Source of the DNA: Gordonia sp. 'Campus'
GTDB taxonomy: Bacteria; Actinomycetota; Actinomycetes; Mycobacteriales; Mycobacteriaceae
Length of the DNA stretch: 64,000 bases
Reading direction: 5' to 3'
NCBI RefSeq assembly: GCF_022206305.1
Contig: NZ_JAKOIW010000004.1
Coordinates: forward strand, 22,187 to 86,186
A model generated the notes under the pieces. The model saw nothing but the letters and a program-made list of their open reading frames with translations, had not been told where the DNA came from and ran no database searches. Numbering within the stretch: position 1 is the first letter of the stretch; every line of letters starts with the position of its first letter. Position numbers and translations under genes: made by a program. This document shows positions 19,512 through 27,618 of this stretch, in pieces.

Positions 19512-21479
19512 GTGACCGATCCAACGTCACGGGCCGGCACCATGCTGGGTCCGTACCGCATCGACCGCCTGCTCGGGCGCGGCGGAATGGGCGAGGTCTA
19601 CGAAGCCTTCGACACCCTCCGCGAACGCCGCGTAGCACTCAAGGTACTGCCCCCACACCTGCTGCGGGACAAAGACTTCCGCGATCGATTCGAACGCGAG
19701 TCGAAAACCGCGGCCAAACTCTCCGACCCGCACGTCATCCCGATCCACGACTGGGGCGAGAAGGACGGCGTCCTCTTCATCGACATGCGACTCGTCGACG
19801 GACAGGATCTGCGCAAGCTCCTCGCGTCGGGACCGCTCACGCCGGGTCGCGCCGTCCACATCCTCGGACAGATCGCCTCGGCCCTCGACTCCGCACACCG
19901 TGATGGCCTAGTCCACCGCGACATCAAACCCGACAACATCCTGGTCGACGCCGATGACTTCGCCTACCTCGTCGACTTCGGCATCGCGCAGGGCACCACC
20001 GACAGCCGGCTCACCCAGATCGGCACGGCGCTCGGCACCCTCGCCTACATGGCCCCGGAGCGTTTCGGTGACGAGCCCGCCGGCCCCGGCTCCGACAACT
20101 ACGCGCTCGCCTGCGTGTTGTACGAATGCGTCACCGGTCAGACCCCGTACCCGGCCAAGACCGACCAGGGCCTCATGACCGCCCACATCACCAAGGAACC
20201 GCCGAGGACCGGCGGACCGCTCGACCCGGTGATCGCGCGCGGTCTCGCGAAAGACCCGGCCGGTCGGTTCCCCACCGCCAGGGAACTCATCCGCGCCGCG
20301 TCGACGGCGCTGTCATCGCCGCACGACAACACCCCGCCCGCACCACCCACCGTCACACCCCCGGTCATGCTGCCCCCGACGTACGCGCCCGGCGGCGCAT
20401 CGGTGCAGCCCGGATTCGGTGCGCCCGGCTCCCCCGTGCCCTCGGACCGCACCATCGTCTCCCCCGGCCAACCGACACCGGGCCATCGATCCGGACCCAC
20501 CGGGGTGCCGTCGGATCCGACTCTGGTCCGCGGACCCGGTTCGGGTCCCACGGTGTCCGGACCGCACTCCGGCGCCGGCGGCGGATTCCGCTCCCCGCCT
20601 GGAGCATCGGGGCCGCAAGCATTCTCGGGACCTCAGCCGTACTCGGGGCCCCAGTCGGCATATTCGGCATCGCATCTCGGCGGCGGTCAGTGGGGCCCCG
20701 GCCCCACACCGGGCACGTCGCACACCGGTCGCAACATCGCCATCGCCGCCGGAGTCGGCCTCGTGGTCATCGTCCTCGCGGTGACGGGAATCGTTGTGGC
20801 GCTGTCGGGTTCCGACGGCGGCGACCCACCACCGACGCCCAGCACGTCCACCAGCGCCCTACCAGCGGGCACCGTCGCATGCGACTACCCGGCGCGCGCG
20901 GCGGTCGGTGGCATCACCCAGGCGAAACCCGCTCCGAGCCAGCCGAACACCGGCACGGTCGACGCGGAGATCCCGATCGCCGGTCAGGGCACCGTCAGCA
21001 TGACGCTCGACCGCGCCGAGGCGCCCTGCAACGTCGGGGCCATGGTCTCGCTGATCAAGTCCGGTTTCTACAACAACAGCAAATGTCACCGGGCGTCCGA
21101 CAAGTACTTGATCTGTGGATCGTCGGGCGGTCAGGAGGGCACCAACCCCGGCTGGACCAGTCCCGACGAACTGCCCGAAGGACTTCCGTCCGCAGGGACC
21201 GACGACGACGGCGTGCCACAGGTGACCTACCCGCGGGGCACGGTCGGAATCCTCGACCTCCCCGACGACGAGGGCGCCACCGGTTCGACCACCTTCTTCA
21301 TGCTGACCGACGACACGGCCCTGCCACTGACCTACTCGATCGTCGGGACCGTGGACGCGTCCGGACTCGCCGTCCTCGACAAGATCGTGGCGGGTGGCTT
21401 CACGCCCAACGCTCCCGGCGCGGCGTCGGGACCCCCGAAGCAGAATCTCCTGATCCAGCGGGCCACCGTCGACGGGTGA
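19512..21479 (+). CDS. Transmembrane Ser/Thr kinase with extracytoplasmic cyclophilin domain
   Basis: This 655-residue protein has an N-terminal Hanks-type kinase (about 13-270): glycine loop GRGGMGEVY, Lys44, HRDIKPDN with Asp137, DFG 155-157 and APE 181-183. A Pro/Gly/Ser-rich linker follows (about 275-405), then one transmembrane helix (about 407-431). The C-terminal domain (about 480-653) reads as a cyclophilin-type peptidyl-prolyl isomerase: VSMTLDRAEAPCNVGAMVSL, SGFYNNSKCHR and TTFFMLTDDTALPLTYSIVG. A kinase normally senses ligands with this part; here it would face outside as an isomerase or peptide-binding domain. The GTG at 19512 has GAGG upstream. A paralogous kinase lies 1.2 kb downstream. 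Confidence 0.88.
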   Translation: MTDPTSRAGTMLGPYRIDRLLGRGGMGEVYEAFDTLRERRVALKVLPPHLLRDKDFRDRFERESKTAAKLSDPHVIPIHDWGEKDGVLFIDMRLVDGQDLRKLLASGPLTPGRAVHILGQIASALDSAHRDGLVHRDIKPDNILVDADDFAYLVDFGIAQGTTDSRLTQIGTALGTLAYMAPERFGDEPAGPGSDNYALACVLYECVTGQTPYPAKTDQGLMTAHITKEPPRTGGPLDPVIARGLAKDPAGRFPTARELIRAASTALSSPHDNTPPAPPTVTPPVMLPPTYAPGGASVQPGFGAPGSPVPSDRTIVSPGQPTPGHRSGPTGVPSDPTLVRGPGSGPTVSGPHSGAGGGFRSPPGASGPQAFSGPQPYSGPQSAYSASHLGGGQWGPGPTPGTSHTGRNIAIAAGVGLVVIVLAVTGIVVALSGSDGGDPPPTPSTSTSALPAGTVACDYPARAAVGGITQAKPAPSQPNTGTVDAEIPIAGQGTVSMTLDRAEAPCNVGAMVSLIKSGFYNNSKCHRASDKYLICGSSGGQEGTNPGWTSPDELPEGLPSAGTDDDGVPQVTYPRGTVGILDLPDDEGATGSTTFFMLTDDTALPLTYSIVGTVDASGLAVLDKIVAGGFTPNAPGAASGPPKQNLLIQRATVDG

Positions 21480-21557
21480 TCGCCCCGCGGGGTGCGGGCG
21501 ACGCCACCCCTGCTGCCAGATTCGTCAGTCCTGCAAGGCTGGTCACACAAAGTGGTT

Positions 21558-21622
21558 CCCGCTCATCGAATCCGTTGCCGCTCATCGAAATCCGGTGAGC
21601 GGAAACGGAATCAGTGAGCGGG
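21558..21622. repeat. 65-nt compound hairpin between convergent genes
   Basis: Three nested stems line up: CCCGCTCA (21558-21565) with TGAGCGGG (21615-21622), TCCGTT (21571-21576) with AACGGA (21604-21609), and CCGCTCA (21578-21584) with TGAGCGG (21596-21602). The apical loop is 11 nt. The CCGCTCA arm occurs twice in the same structure. It lies in the 221-bp gap after the kinase stop and before the convergent DinB-type gene, with no T-run, so it may be a repeat element or a bidirectional stop signal. Confidence 0.75.
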
Positions 21623-21700
21623 CGCACGTACTCCTCGACCTGCGGGTGGGGTGGCACCACACAGGACCGTTCACAACAAGCGAACTCGACGGGTGATCGC

Positions 21701-22525
21701 TCAGATCACGTAGTTCATGCGCTTCAGGATCGCCTGTCCGAGAGCCTCATCGCCGTCGAGTTCGACGCCGGACGGGTCCGCGTCGCGACGCCCGCCCGCG
21801 AACCGCGCCAGATTGACCCCGTCGAGTCGGATGCGCACGTCGGCGGCGGAGTCGCCGCCGTCGAACTCGTCGACGACACCGGCGCGGTCGGCGACGGCGA
21901 TGCGTACGGTGCGCGGTGCGGGTCCGGTGACGTCGAACAGCACGTTGCTGCCCTTCGGCGCGTCAGCGCGCTTCCCGACCACGAAGGGCAACGACGCACA
22001 GATCTCGTCGAGCGCCCACCTGGCGGGGTGAGAATCGGTCAGCGCGGAATGATCGGTGCCGTCGCGCAGATCGATCTCGTGCACCCAGCAATCGAAGATG
22101 CGGATGCGCATGAACCGCCCGTAGGTGTCCGCGCCGGCCGGCGTCATCGCCGCGGCGTCGAACTCGTCCTGGGTCATCGCCCTCAGCGCGGCGGTGCGCA
22201 CCTCGATGATCTCGTCGAGCGCGTCGAGGACCTCCGTCCGCGGCTTCGGCCGAAAGTGGTCCACCCACTTCTCGTTGAGTTCGCCGATCGGGTTGCGGAC
22301 GTGGTCGAGCGCGCTCACCGTGCGGGTCGCCTCGACGTCACGGCCGTCGAGCATGCTCTCGGTGCCGACGATGTGGGCGACGATGTCGGCGTTGGTCCAG
22401 CCGGGGAGGACCGAAGGCGCCGACCACGACTCGTCGTCGAGCGAGCCGGCGAGGTCCCGGATCGCGCCCCACTCCGCGATCAGAGCCGCGGTCACCTCGT
22501 CGATGGGCAGGATCGTCGTCGCCAT
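21701..22525 (-). CDS. DinB/mycothiol-dependent maleylpyruvate isomerase-family protein
   Basis: The 274-residue protein has the four-helix DinB-like fold of the TIGR03083/MDMPI family. Visible are the N-terminal helix pair with LPGWTNADIVAHIVGTE (metal-binding His region), the IRIFDCWVHEIDLRDG motif with its conserved His and Asp, and a C-terminal sterol-carrier-like part (VRIRLDGVNLARFAGGRRDADP). Relatives use mycothiol, the thiol of actinobacteria, to isomerise or conjugate small molecules. The substrate here is unknown. The ATG at 22525 (MATTILPIDE) is preferred to the one two codons earlier. Confidence 0.8.
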   Translation of the reverse strand: MATTILPIDEVTAALIAEWGAIRDLAGSLDDESWSAPSVLPGWTNADIVAHIVGTESMLDGRDVEATRTVSALDHVRNPIGELNEKWVDHFRPKPRTEVLDALDEIIEVRTAALRAMTQDEFDAAAMTPAGADTYGRFMRIRIFDCWVHEIDLRDGTDHSALTDSHPARWALDEICASLPFVVGKRADAPKGSNVLFDVTGPAPRTVRIAVADRAGVVDEFDGGDSAADVRIRLDGVNLARFAGGRRDADPSGVELDGDEALGQAILKRMNYVI

Positions 22526-22681
22526 TCTCACTCCTCGGGTCTGACGGGCGGCCGGGCCGACCGTGGGGCAATCAACTCAACCGTATCGAGGTCCGCACCG
22601 GAGGTCCCGGGACCCGCCGAACGGGGGACAACTGCCGGCTCCGACTCCGGCGAACCGCCGCAGCCCCCTACGCTTGTCGGC

Positions 22682-24229
22682 GTGTCAGCATCCGTGAACG
22701 CCGGCGACCGACTCGGCCCCTACCTCATCGGCGAGTTGATCGGACGCGGCGGAATGGGTGAGGTGTACCGCGCCATCGACACCCGGAAGGATCGGGTGGT
22801 CGCGCTGAAGTTGCTGAACCCCCAGGTCGCCGACGACCCCGCGTTCCGCGACAGGTTCCATCGCGAATCCCGCGTCGCCGCCCAACTCAACGATCCGCAC
22901 GTCATCCCGATCCATGACTGGGGCGAGATCGAGGGACGTCTGTTCATCGACATGCGCCTGGTCGACGGCCGGGATCTGCGCACACTCCTCGTCGAGGATG
23001 GGCCGCTCCCGGCCGAACGTGCGCTGCGGATCGTCGGCCAGATCGGGGACGCGCTCGACGCGGCGCACCGTTCCGGCCTGGTCCACCGCGACGTCAAGCC
23101 CGACAACATCCTCGTCGACGGCCGAGACTTCGCATACCTCGTGGACTTCGGCCTGGCGCAGGCGGACACCGACACTCGTTTCACGAGCACCGGCACCGCT
23201 GTCGGTTCCTTCGGGTACATGGCGCCGGAACGATTCGGTGACGGCGCGGTGGGGGCGCCCGCGGACATCTACGCGCTGGCCTGCGTGCTCTTCGAATGCC
23301 TGTCCGGCACACATCCCTTCGCGTCGGCGACCACCATCGAGCGGTTGATCGCGGCTCACCTGACAACCCCACCACCGCGTCTCGGCGGGCCCATCGACGA
23401 GGTCATCGGCCGCGGTATGGCGAAAGACCCTGCGCAGCGGCAGCATTCGGCCGCAGCTCTGGTCGCCGACGCGGAGGCCGCGGTGCGCTCGAAGCCTCTC
23501 GGTGGTGCGCCGACACTCATTCCGGCCGGGCCGCCGCGAGTCATTCCCGCCGGTCCGGCCGCGCCCACACTCGGCGGTCCGTCGGGCCCGAGCTCACCGT
23601 GGGATGCCACCAGGACCGCGAGTCCGGCCCCGTCGCGCCGCCGATCGCCTGTGGTCCCGATCGTCGTGGCCACGGTTGTCGTCCTGCTGATCTGCGCCGG
23701 GGTCGTCGCCTGGGCGGTCGCCACCACCGACCGGGACAACCCGGCGACCGCGCGTGACGCTTCCGCACCGCCGACGACCACCGCGACACCAGCCTCACCA
23801 GCTCTGGTCTCGCCTGTGCCCGGACCCACTTCTGAACCTGGCCCAACGTCGCTACCCGGCCCCTCGCTCCAGCCGCCTACCCGTGCACCGCGCGCAGTCG
23901 TCCCAGGCGATCTCGGTCTCACAGTGCCGATGACACGACCTGCATGCGACGGTACGGGCATCGTCGTCGTCGCCAACGCGACTGCGCCCGGGACCTACGT
24001 CGCCGAGGTGCAGTCCTACCTCGACCGGCACCCAGGTGCGAGTTACCTCCGAACCGACCAATCATGCCCCTCACTGAGGCAGTCCTTCGACGACGGCAGC
24101 CCCATCTACTCGGTCTACTACGTGGCTGGTCGTACCCAGAACGAGATCTGCGAACTGCGAAACCGAGTCGGCGGGTATGGCAAGTGGCTCGACACGTCGT
24201 CGGACCCGGGGTCGCAGGTAGCCTGCTGA
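22682..24229 (+). CDS. Transmembrane Ser/Thr protein kinase with short external sensor domain
   Basis: This 515-residue paralogue of the cyclophilin kinase upstream has a kinase domain at about residues 13-270 (Lys43, HRDVKPDN with Asp137, DFG 155-157), sharing HVIPIHDWGE and RLFIDMRLVDG with its partner. A short linker, a transmembrane helix (about 321-347), a Pro/Thr-rich stalk and a roughly 105-residue extracytoplasmic domain with several cysteines (about 408-515) follow. I cannot assign that domain to a named family. The GTG at 22682 sits 7 bp after a -10 TACGCT (22669-22674), so it is probably leaderless. Confidence 0.88.
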   Translation: MSASVNAGDRLGPYLIGELIGRGGMGEVYRAIDTRKDRVVALKLLNPQVADDPAFRDRFHRESRVAAQLNDPHVIPIHDWGEIEGRLFIDMRLVDGRDLRTLLVEDGPLPAERALRIVGQIGDALDAAHRSGLVHRDVKPDNILVDGRDFAYLVDFGLAQADTDTRFTSTGTAVGSFGYMAPERFGDGAVGAPADIYALACVLFECLSGTHPFASATTIERLIAAHLTTPPPRLGGPIDEVIGRGMAKDPAQRQHSAAALVADAEAAVRSKPLGGAPTLIPAGPPRVIPAGPAAPTLGGPSGPSSPWDATRTASPAPSRRRSPVVPIVVATVVVLLICAGVVAWAVATTDRDNPATARDASAPPTTTATPASPALVSPVPGPTSEPGPTSLPGPSLQPPTRAPRAVVPGDLGLTVPMTRPACDGTGIVVVANATAPGTYVAEVQSYLDRHPGASYLRTDQSCPSLRQSFDDGSPIYSVYYVAGRTQNEICELRNRVGGYGKWLDTSSDPGSQVAC

Positions 24230-24255
24230 TCCGCGGCGCCCCGCATGTTTCAATC

Positions 24256-24289
24256 GCGGACAGAAACTGTCCGCTTCGTCGGGCAGGAT
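24256..24289 (+). promoter_or_regulatory. Candidate operator and promoter of the WYL regulator gene
   Basis: A perfect inverted repeat, GCGGACAG-AAA-CTGTCCGC (24256-24274), is followed by a -10-like CAGGAT (24284-24289), then the ATG at 24297. The repeat covers the -35 position, as expected for an autoregulatory operator. That the adjacent regulator binds it is inference. Confidence 0.5.
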
Positions 24290-24296
24290 GAGACGC

Positions 24297-25280
24297 ATGC
24301 TGGAAACGTCTGCTCGCCTCCTCGCTCTGCTGTCTCTGCTGCAGACACGACGCGAGTGGTCGGGCCGCGAGCTCGCCGAGCGTCTCGAGATCACGACTCG
24401 CACCGTCCGTCGTGACGTCGACAAACTGCGCGAACTCGGTTATCCCGTCGATGCCAATGTCGGCTCGCGCGGCGGGTATCGGTTGGGGGCCGGGGCCGAG
24501 ATGCCACCGCTGCTCCTCGATGACCAGGAGGTCCTCGCCGTCGCGCTGGGTTTGGACGCGGTGACGACCGGGGCCGTCGCCGACATGGCCGAGGCGTCCG
24601 CCGGCGCGCTCGCGAAGCTCCGCCAGGTCATGCCGTCCCGACTCCGACACCGGCTCGACGCGCTGCGCATCGAAGCCGTCCCGCGGACCGCACCGGCGAG
24701 CGCGGTGTCGGCGGATCGGCTGACCGACATCGCCACCGCCTGCCATCGGAACGAGCGCCTGCGATTCGACTACCGGCGCAACGACGGCGAGGAGAGTCGA
24801 CGCGAGGTCGAACCCTACCGCCTCGTCCGCAACGGAAACCGTTGGTATCTGGTCGGTTTCGACATCCAGCGCGCCGACTGGCGATCGTTCCGCGTCGACC
24901 GCATGGAACCGAAGGTGCCCACCGGGCCGCGTTTCACACCACGGGACCCGCCGGAGGGTGGCGCGGCGGCGTTCGTGCTCCGCGGACTCGGCGCGCTGTA
25001 CAAGCGGGCCACCGCACGCGTGATGATCTACGCACCGCTGGCCGAGGTCTCGGCGACGGTGCACGAATCGTGGGGGGCGGTGGAATCCGGCGACGAACAA
25101 TGCTGCGAGGTGACGCTCTACAGCACCTCACTCACCTCGATCGCCCGGTGGATGCACGCCTTCGGTGCGGACTTCACCGTCATCGAACCCCCTGAACTCC
25201 GTGCCGAGCTCGCCGCCGCGGCGGAGTATCACGACCAGGTCGCCGAGAGGTACCGGCGAGCAGTCGCCGCGGACCCGTGA
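24297..25280 (+). CDS. WYL-domain transcriptional regulator
   Basis: The 327-residue protein has an N-terminal DeoR-like winged helix (ARLLALLSLLQTRREWSGRELAERLEITTRTVRRDVDKLRELGYPV) and a central WYL domain (LRFDYRRNDGEESRREVEPYRLVRNGNRWYLVGFD). The C-terminal WCX part ends at DQVAERYR. WYL proteins bind nucleic-acid or nucleotide ligands and control stress and DNA-damage genes. I start at 24297 (MLETSARLL), the usual family start and 7 bp after a -10-like element; an ATG at 24288 is in frame. The target genes are unknown. Confidence 0.88.
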   Translation: MLETSARLLALLSLLQTRREWSGRELAERLEITTRTVRRDVDKLRELGYPVDANVGSRGGYRLGAGAEMPPLLLDDQEVLAVALGLDAVTTGAVADMAEASAGALAKLRQVMPSRLRHRLDALRIEAVPRTAPASAVSADRLTDIATACHRNERLRFDYRRNDGEESRREVEPYRLVRNGNRWYLVGFDIQRADWRSFRVDRMEPKVPTGPRFTPRDPPEGGAAAFVLRGLGALYKRATARVMIYAPLAEVSATVHESWGAVESGDEQCCEVTLYSTSLTSIARWMHAFGADFTVIEPPELRAELAAAAEYHDQVAERYRRAVAADP

Positions 25281-25384
25281 CACCCCGGCGACCGTCGTGA
25301 TCCACCCGTGACGAGCGCACCGTCTCAGTCACACCGAACCCCCTTGCTCGACCAAGTCGGCACATTTTCTCTACCGTCGGTGTC

Positions 25385-26473
25385 ATGAGGCTTCTGATCA
25401 CCGGCGCCACCGGATACGTCGGGTCCCGGCTCGTGTGCGCCCTCCTGAAACAGGGACATGAGGTCGTCGTCACGTCACGCGACACCCGCAAGCTCGCCCG
25501 TTTCGGGTGGTCGTCGCAGGTCAGCAAGGTGACGATGGATGCCGACGACCCGACCTCGGTCAAGAAGGCAGTGGCCGACGCGGGTGCGGTGGACGCCATC
25601 TACTACCTCGTCCACGGCATCGGGCAGGCCGATTTCGCCAACGGCGACCGCGACGCCGCGCGCAACGTCGCCGAGGCTGCGCGCGACGCGGGCGTCGGAC
25701 GGATCATCTACCTCGGCGGGTTCGTGCCGTCGGACGACAAACTGTCCACCCATCTGCAGAGCCGCGCCGACGTGGCCGAGGGACTCCAGATCGATGGCGG
25801 CCCCGAACTGGTGTGGCTTCGCGCCGCGGTGGTCATCGGCGCCGGGTCCACGTCGTTCGAGATCATCCGGTACATGGCCGATCGGCTGCCGGTGATCCCC
25901 GAACCCGGTTGGATCACCAACGCGATGGACCCCATCTCGATCCGGGACGCCGTGCACTACCTGGTGGCGGCGTGTGAGTCGTCGCTTCCTCCAGGCCACT
26001 ACGACATCTCCGGACCCGACAGCGCCCGCTACATCTCCATCCTGCACGAGTACATCTCCGCGGTACGGGTACCGCGGTTGCGGCTTCCGGTGTTCGGGAT
26101 CTCCACACGTCTGGCCGGACGGGTGGGCGGGATGCTCGTGCCGGTGCCCGCGTCGCTCACCGAAGAACTCGTGACCTCGCTGAACCATCCGATGACGGCG
26201 TCGGAACACCGCATCCGCGATCTCGTGCCCCCGCCCGAGGGTGGACTGACACCGATGCGCGAAGCCGTCCGGGCGTCGGTGCGTTCGCCGTACCCCCGCT
26301 CGGTGTGCGACCTCGACGACCTCCACCACCTCGCCGATACCGATCCGGCCTGGGCCGGAGGTGACTGGCTACGAGTGAAGCGCGGCGTCGTCGAGACGAT
26401 CGGCACATCCCTCGGGGTGGCCACCAAGGTCGTCGGGGCCCTCCGTCCGAGCCGCACCGATGTAGCGTCGTGA
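25385..26473 (+). CDS. NAD(P)-binding SDR/NmrA-type protein
   Basis: This 362-residue protein opens with an atypical short-chain dehydrogenase Rossmann motif, LITGATGYVGSRLVCALL, and continues with IYYLVHGIGQADFANGDRDAARNVAEAARDAGVGRIIYLGGFVPSD, typical of extended nucleotide-sugar-like or complex-I-chaperone-type (NDUFA9-like) proteins. The usual YxxxK catalytic pair is not seen, so it may bind NAD(P)H without classic dehydrogenase chemistry. The ATG at 25385 is 7 bp after TACCGT (25372-25377), probably leaderless. Confidence 0.75.
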   Translation: MRLLITGATGYVGSRLVCALLKQGHEVVVTSRDTRKLARFGWSSQVSKVTMDADDPTSVKKAVADAGAVDAIYYLVHGIGQADFANGDRDAARNVAEAARDAGVGRIIYLGGFVPSDDKLSTHLQSRADVAEGLQIDGGPELVWLRAAVVIGAGSTSFEIIRYMADRLPVIPEPGWITNAMDPISIRDAVHYLVAACESSLPPGHYDISGPDSARYISILHEYISAVRVPRLRLPVFGISTRLAGRVGGMLVPVPASLTEELVTSLNHPMTASEHRIRDLVPPPEGGLTPMREAVRASVRSPYPRSVCDLDDLHHLADTDPAWAGGDWLRVKRGVVETIGTSLGVATKVVGALRPSRTDVAS

Positions 26474-26537
26474 CCGGTGGTGGTTGATCGACCATCCCTG
26501 ACCGATCGACCTGACCGATCTACCTAGGTGGTGATGA

Positions 26538-27245
26538 GTGCTGGTGACCACACTGGCGCGCGACCTGTACGAGTCCATCGCCGCGGATCGTGACCCCGAT
26601 CCCGGCGCCCACTACATTCGACGACGCTGGCTCGTCGGAGTCTTCCTCGTCATCGGCGCGGTGGTTCTCGGAGTGTCCCTCCGGGTGGAGCCGGGCGATG
26701 CCGCGTTCTACCCGCTGACCATCGGCCTGGCGGCCGTGTGGATCGTCGGGGCGTTCGTCTCCGGGCCACTGCGGCTCGGCGCCTGGAGTCCGACGCCGTC
26801 CCGTCCGCCCAACCGGGTCGGCGCCATCATCCTCGGCACCGTCGTCGGCGTGGCCGTGGGCGGCGCCTTCATCGTCGGCGGCCTGGTCGCACGGATGATC
26901 CCTGGCGTCAGCGACCTCGCCAACCAGGTGTTGGCCTTCGCCGACTTCGGCAGCCTCGCAGTGGTCACCGCGATCACGATGCTCAACGGCCTCGCCGAAG
27001 AGCTGTTCTTCCGCGGCTCGGTCTACTCGGCGGCCCGCCCGCACAACCCGATCCTCGTGTCGACGGTGATCTACGTGCTGGTCACCATGGCCAGCGGCAA
27101 TGTCATGCTCGGATTCGCCGGCGCCGTCCTCGGTACTGTCTGCGCCATCCTCCGACGCAGCACCGCAGGCGTCCTCGCCCCCGCGATCACCCACGTGATC
27201 TGGGGTGCCGTGATGGTCCTGGCTCTCCCGCCGGTCTTCGCCTGA
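26538..27245 (+). CDS. CAAX-type (CPBP family) intramembrane metalloprotease
   Basis: A 235-residue membrane protein with about six hydrophobic segments. It carries the CPBP signatures AEELFFRG (paired Glu plus Arg), a second conserved region in MLGFAGAVLGTVCAILRR, and the terminal THVIWG metal-site His. Bacterial members cleave or protect membrane peptides, but no substrate is known here. The GTG at 26538 has AGGTGGTGA upstream. A perfect 58-bp palindrome begins 5 bp after its stop. Confidence 0.82.
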   Translation: MLVTTLARDLYESIAADRDPDPGAHYIRRRWLVGVFLVIGAVVLGVSLRVEPGDAAFYPLTIGLAAVWIVGAFVSGPLRLGAWSPTPSRPPNRVGAIILGTVVGVAVGGAFIVGGLVARMIPGVSDLANQVLAFADFGSLAVVTAITMLNGLAEELFFRGSVYSAARPHNPILVSTVIYVLVTMASGNVMLGFAGAVLGTVCAILRRSTAGVLAPAITHVIWGAVMVLALPPVFA

Positions 27246-27249
27246 CTGC

Positions 27250-27307
27250 CAGACTTCAACTCGACTCCCAGACTTCGATCGAAGTCTGGGAGTCGAGTTG
27301 AAGTCTG
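27250..27307. repeat. Perfect 58-bp palindrome
   Basis: Bases 27250-27278 are the exact reverse complement of 27279-27307, giving 29-bp arms with no spacer and TCGATCGA at the centre. Each arm contains CAGACTTC twice. It starts 5 bp after the CAAX protease stop. No T-run follows. It could act as a strong transcription terminator, but its perfection and internal repeat also fit a small mobile or recombination-related element. Confidence 0.9.
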
Positions 27308-27347
27308 CCGGTCCGACGACTCGTGCGTCCTGAGGTGCCCCTCTGCT

Positions 27348-27387
27348 CCCTGAGGTGCGAGGAGCGCAAGCGACGAGCCTCGAAGGG
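27348..27387. repeat. 40-bp REP-like element, copy A
   Basis: A 40-bp unit with ends CCCTGAGG and TCGAAGGG forms an imperfect hairpin and contains AGCGCAAGCGACGAG. The same end sequences and the same 40-bp length recur at 43821-43860. A partial start (CCTGAGGTGC) precedes it at about 27329. Confidence 0.6.
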
Positions 27388-27424
27388 CCGGCGACCCTGG
27401 CTCCCGCGTCAGGACCAACCCGGT

Positions 27425-27454
27425 TTGGGCGATCGGCATCGGAGCGACTAAATT
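27425..27454 (+). promoter_or_regulatory. Promoter of tRNA-Val
   Basis: TTGGGC at 27425-27430 and TAAATT at 27449-27454 are separated by 18 bp. The mature tRNA begins 34 bp after the -10. Confidence 0.5.
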
Positions 27455-27488
27455 CGGGTGCGCAGCGCCACAGTTGTGGCCGCCGTAC

Positions 27489-27563
27489 GCGCGTATAGCT
27501 CAGCGGTAGAGCTCTGGTCTTACACACCAGCGGTCAGGGGTTCGAATCCCTTTGCGCGCACCA
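27489..27563 (+). tRNA. tRNA-Val (anticodon TAC), CCA encoded
   Basis: The acceptor arms GCGCGTA (27489-27495) and TGCGCGC (27553-27559) pair fully, followed by A and an encoded CCA (27561-27563). The anticodon arm CTGGT-CTTACAC-ACCAG places TAC in the loop, which reads GUA valine codons. The T-loop GGTTCGAATCC is canonical. Confidence 0.95.
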
Positions 27564-27618
27564 CTGCTTATCCCATAGCCCCAATCCGCGCCCAACGCGA
27601 CTTCGAGCTATGAAATCG

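Noticed and set aside
26498..26523. Two tandem 13-bp copies (CTGACCGATCGAC / CTGACCGATCTAC)
   Set aside because: Too short and only two copies. No regulator match was seen, although it lies just before the CAAX protease gene.
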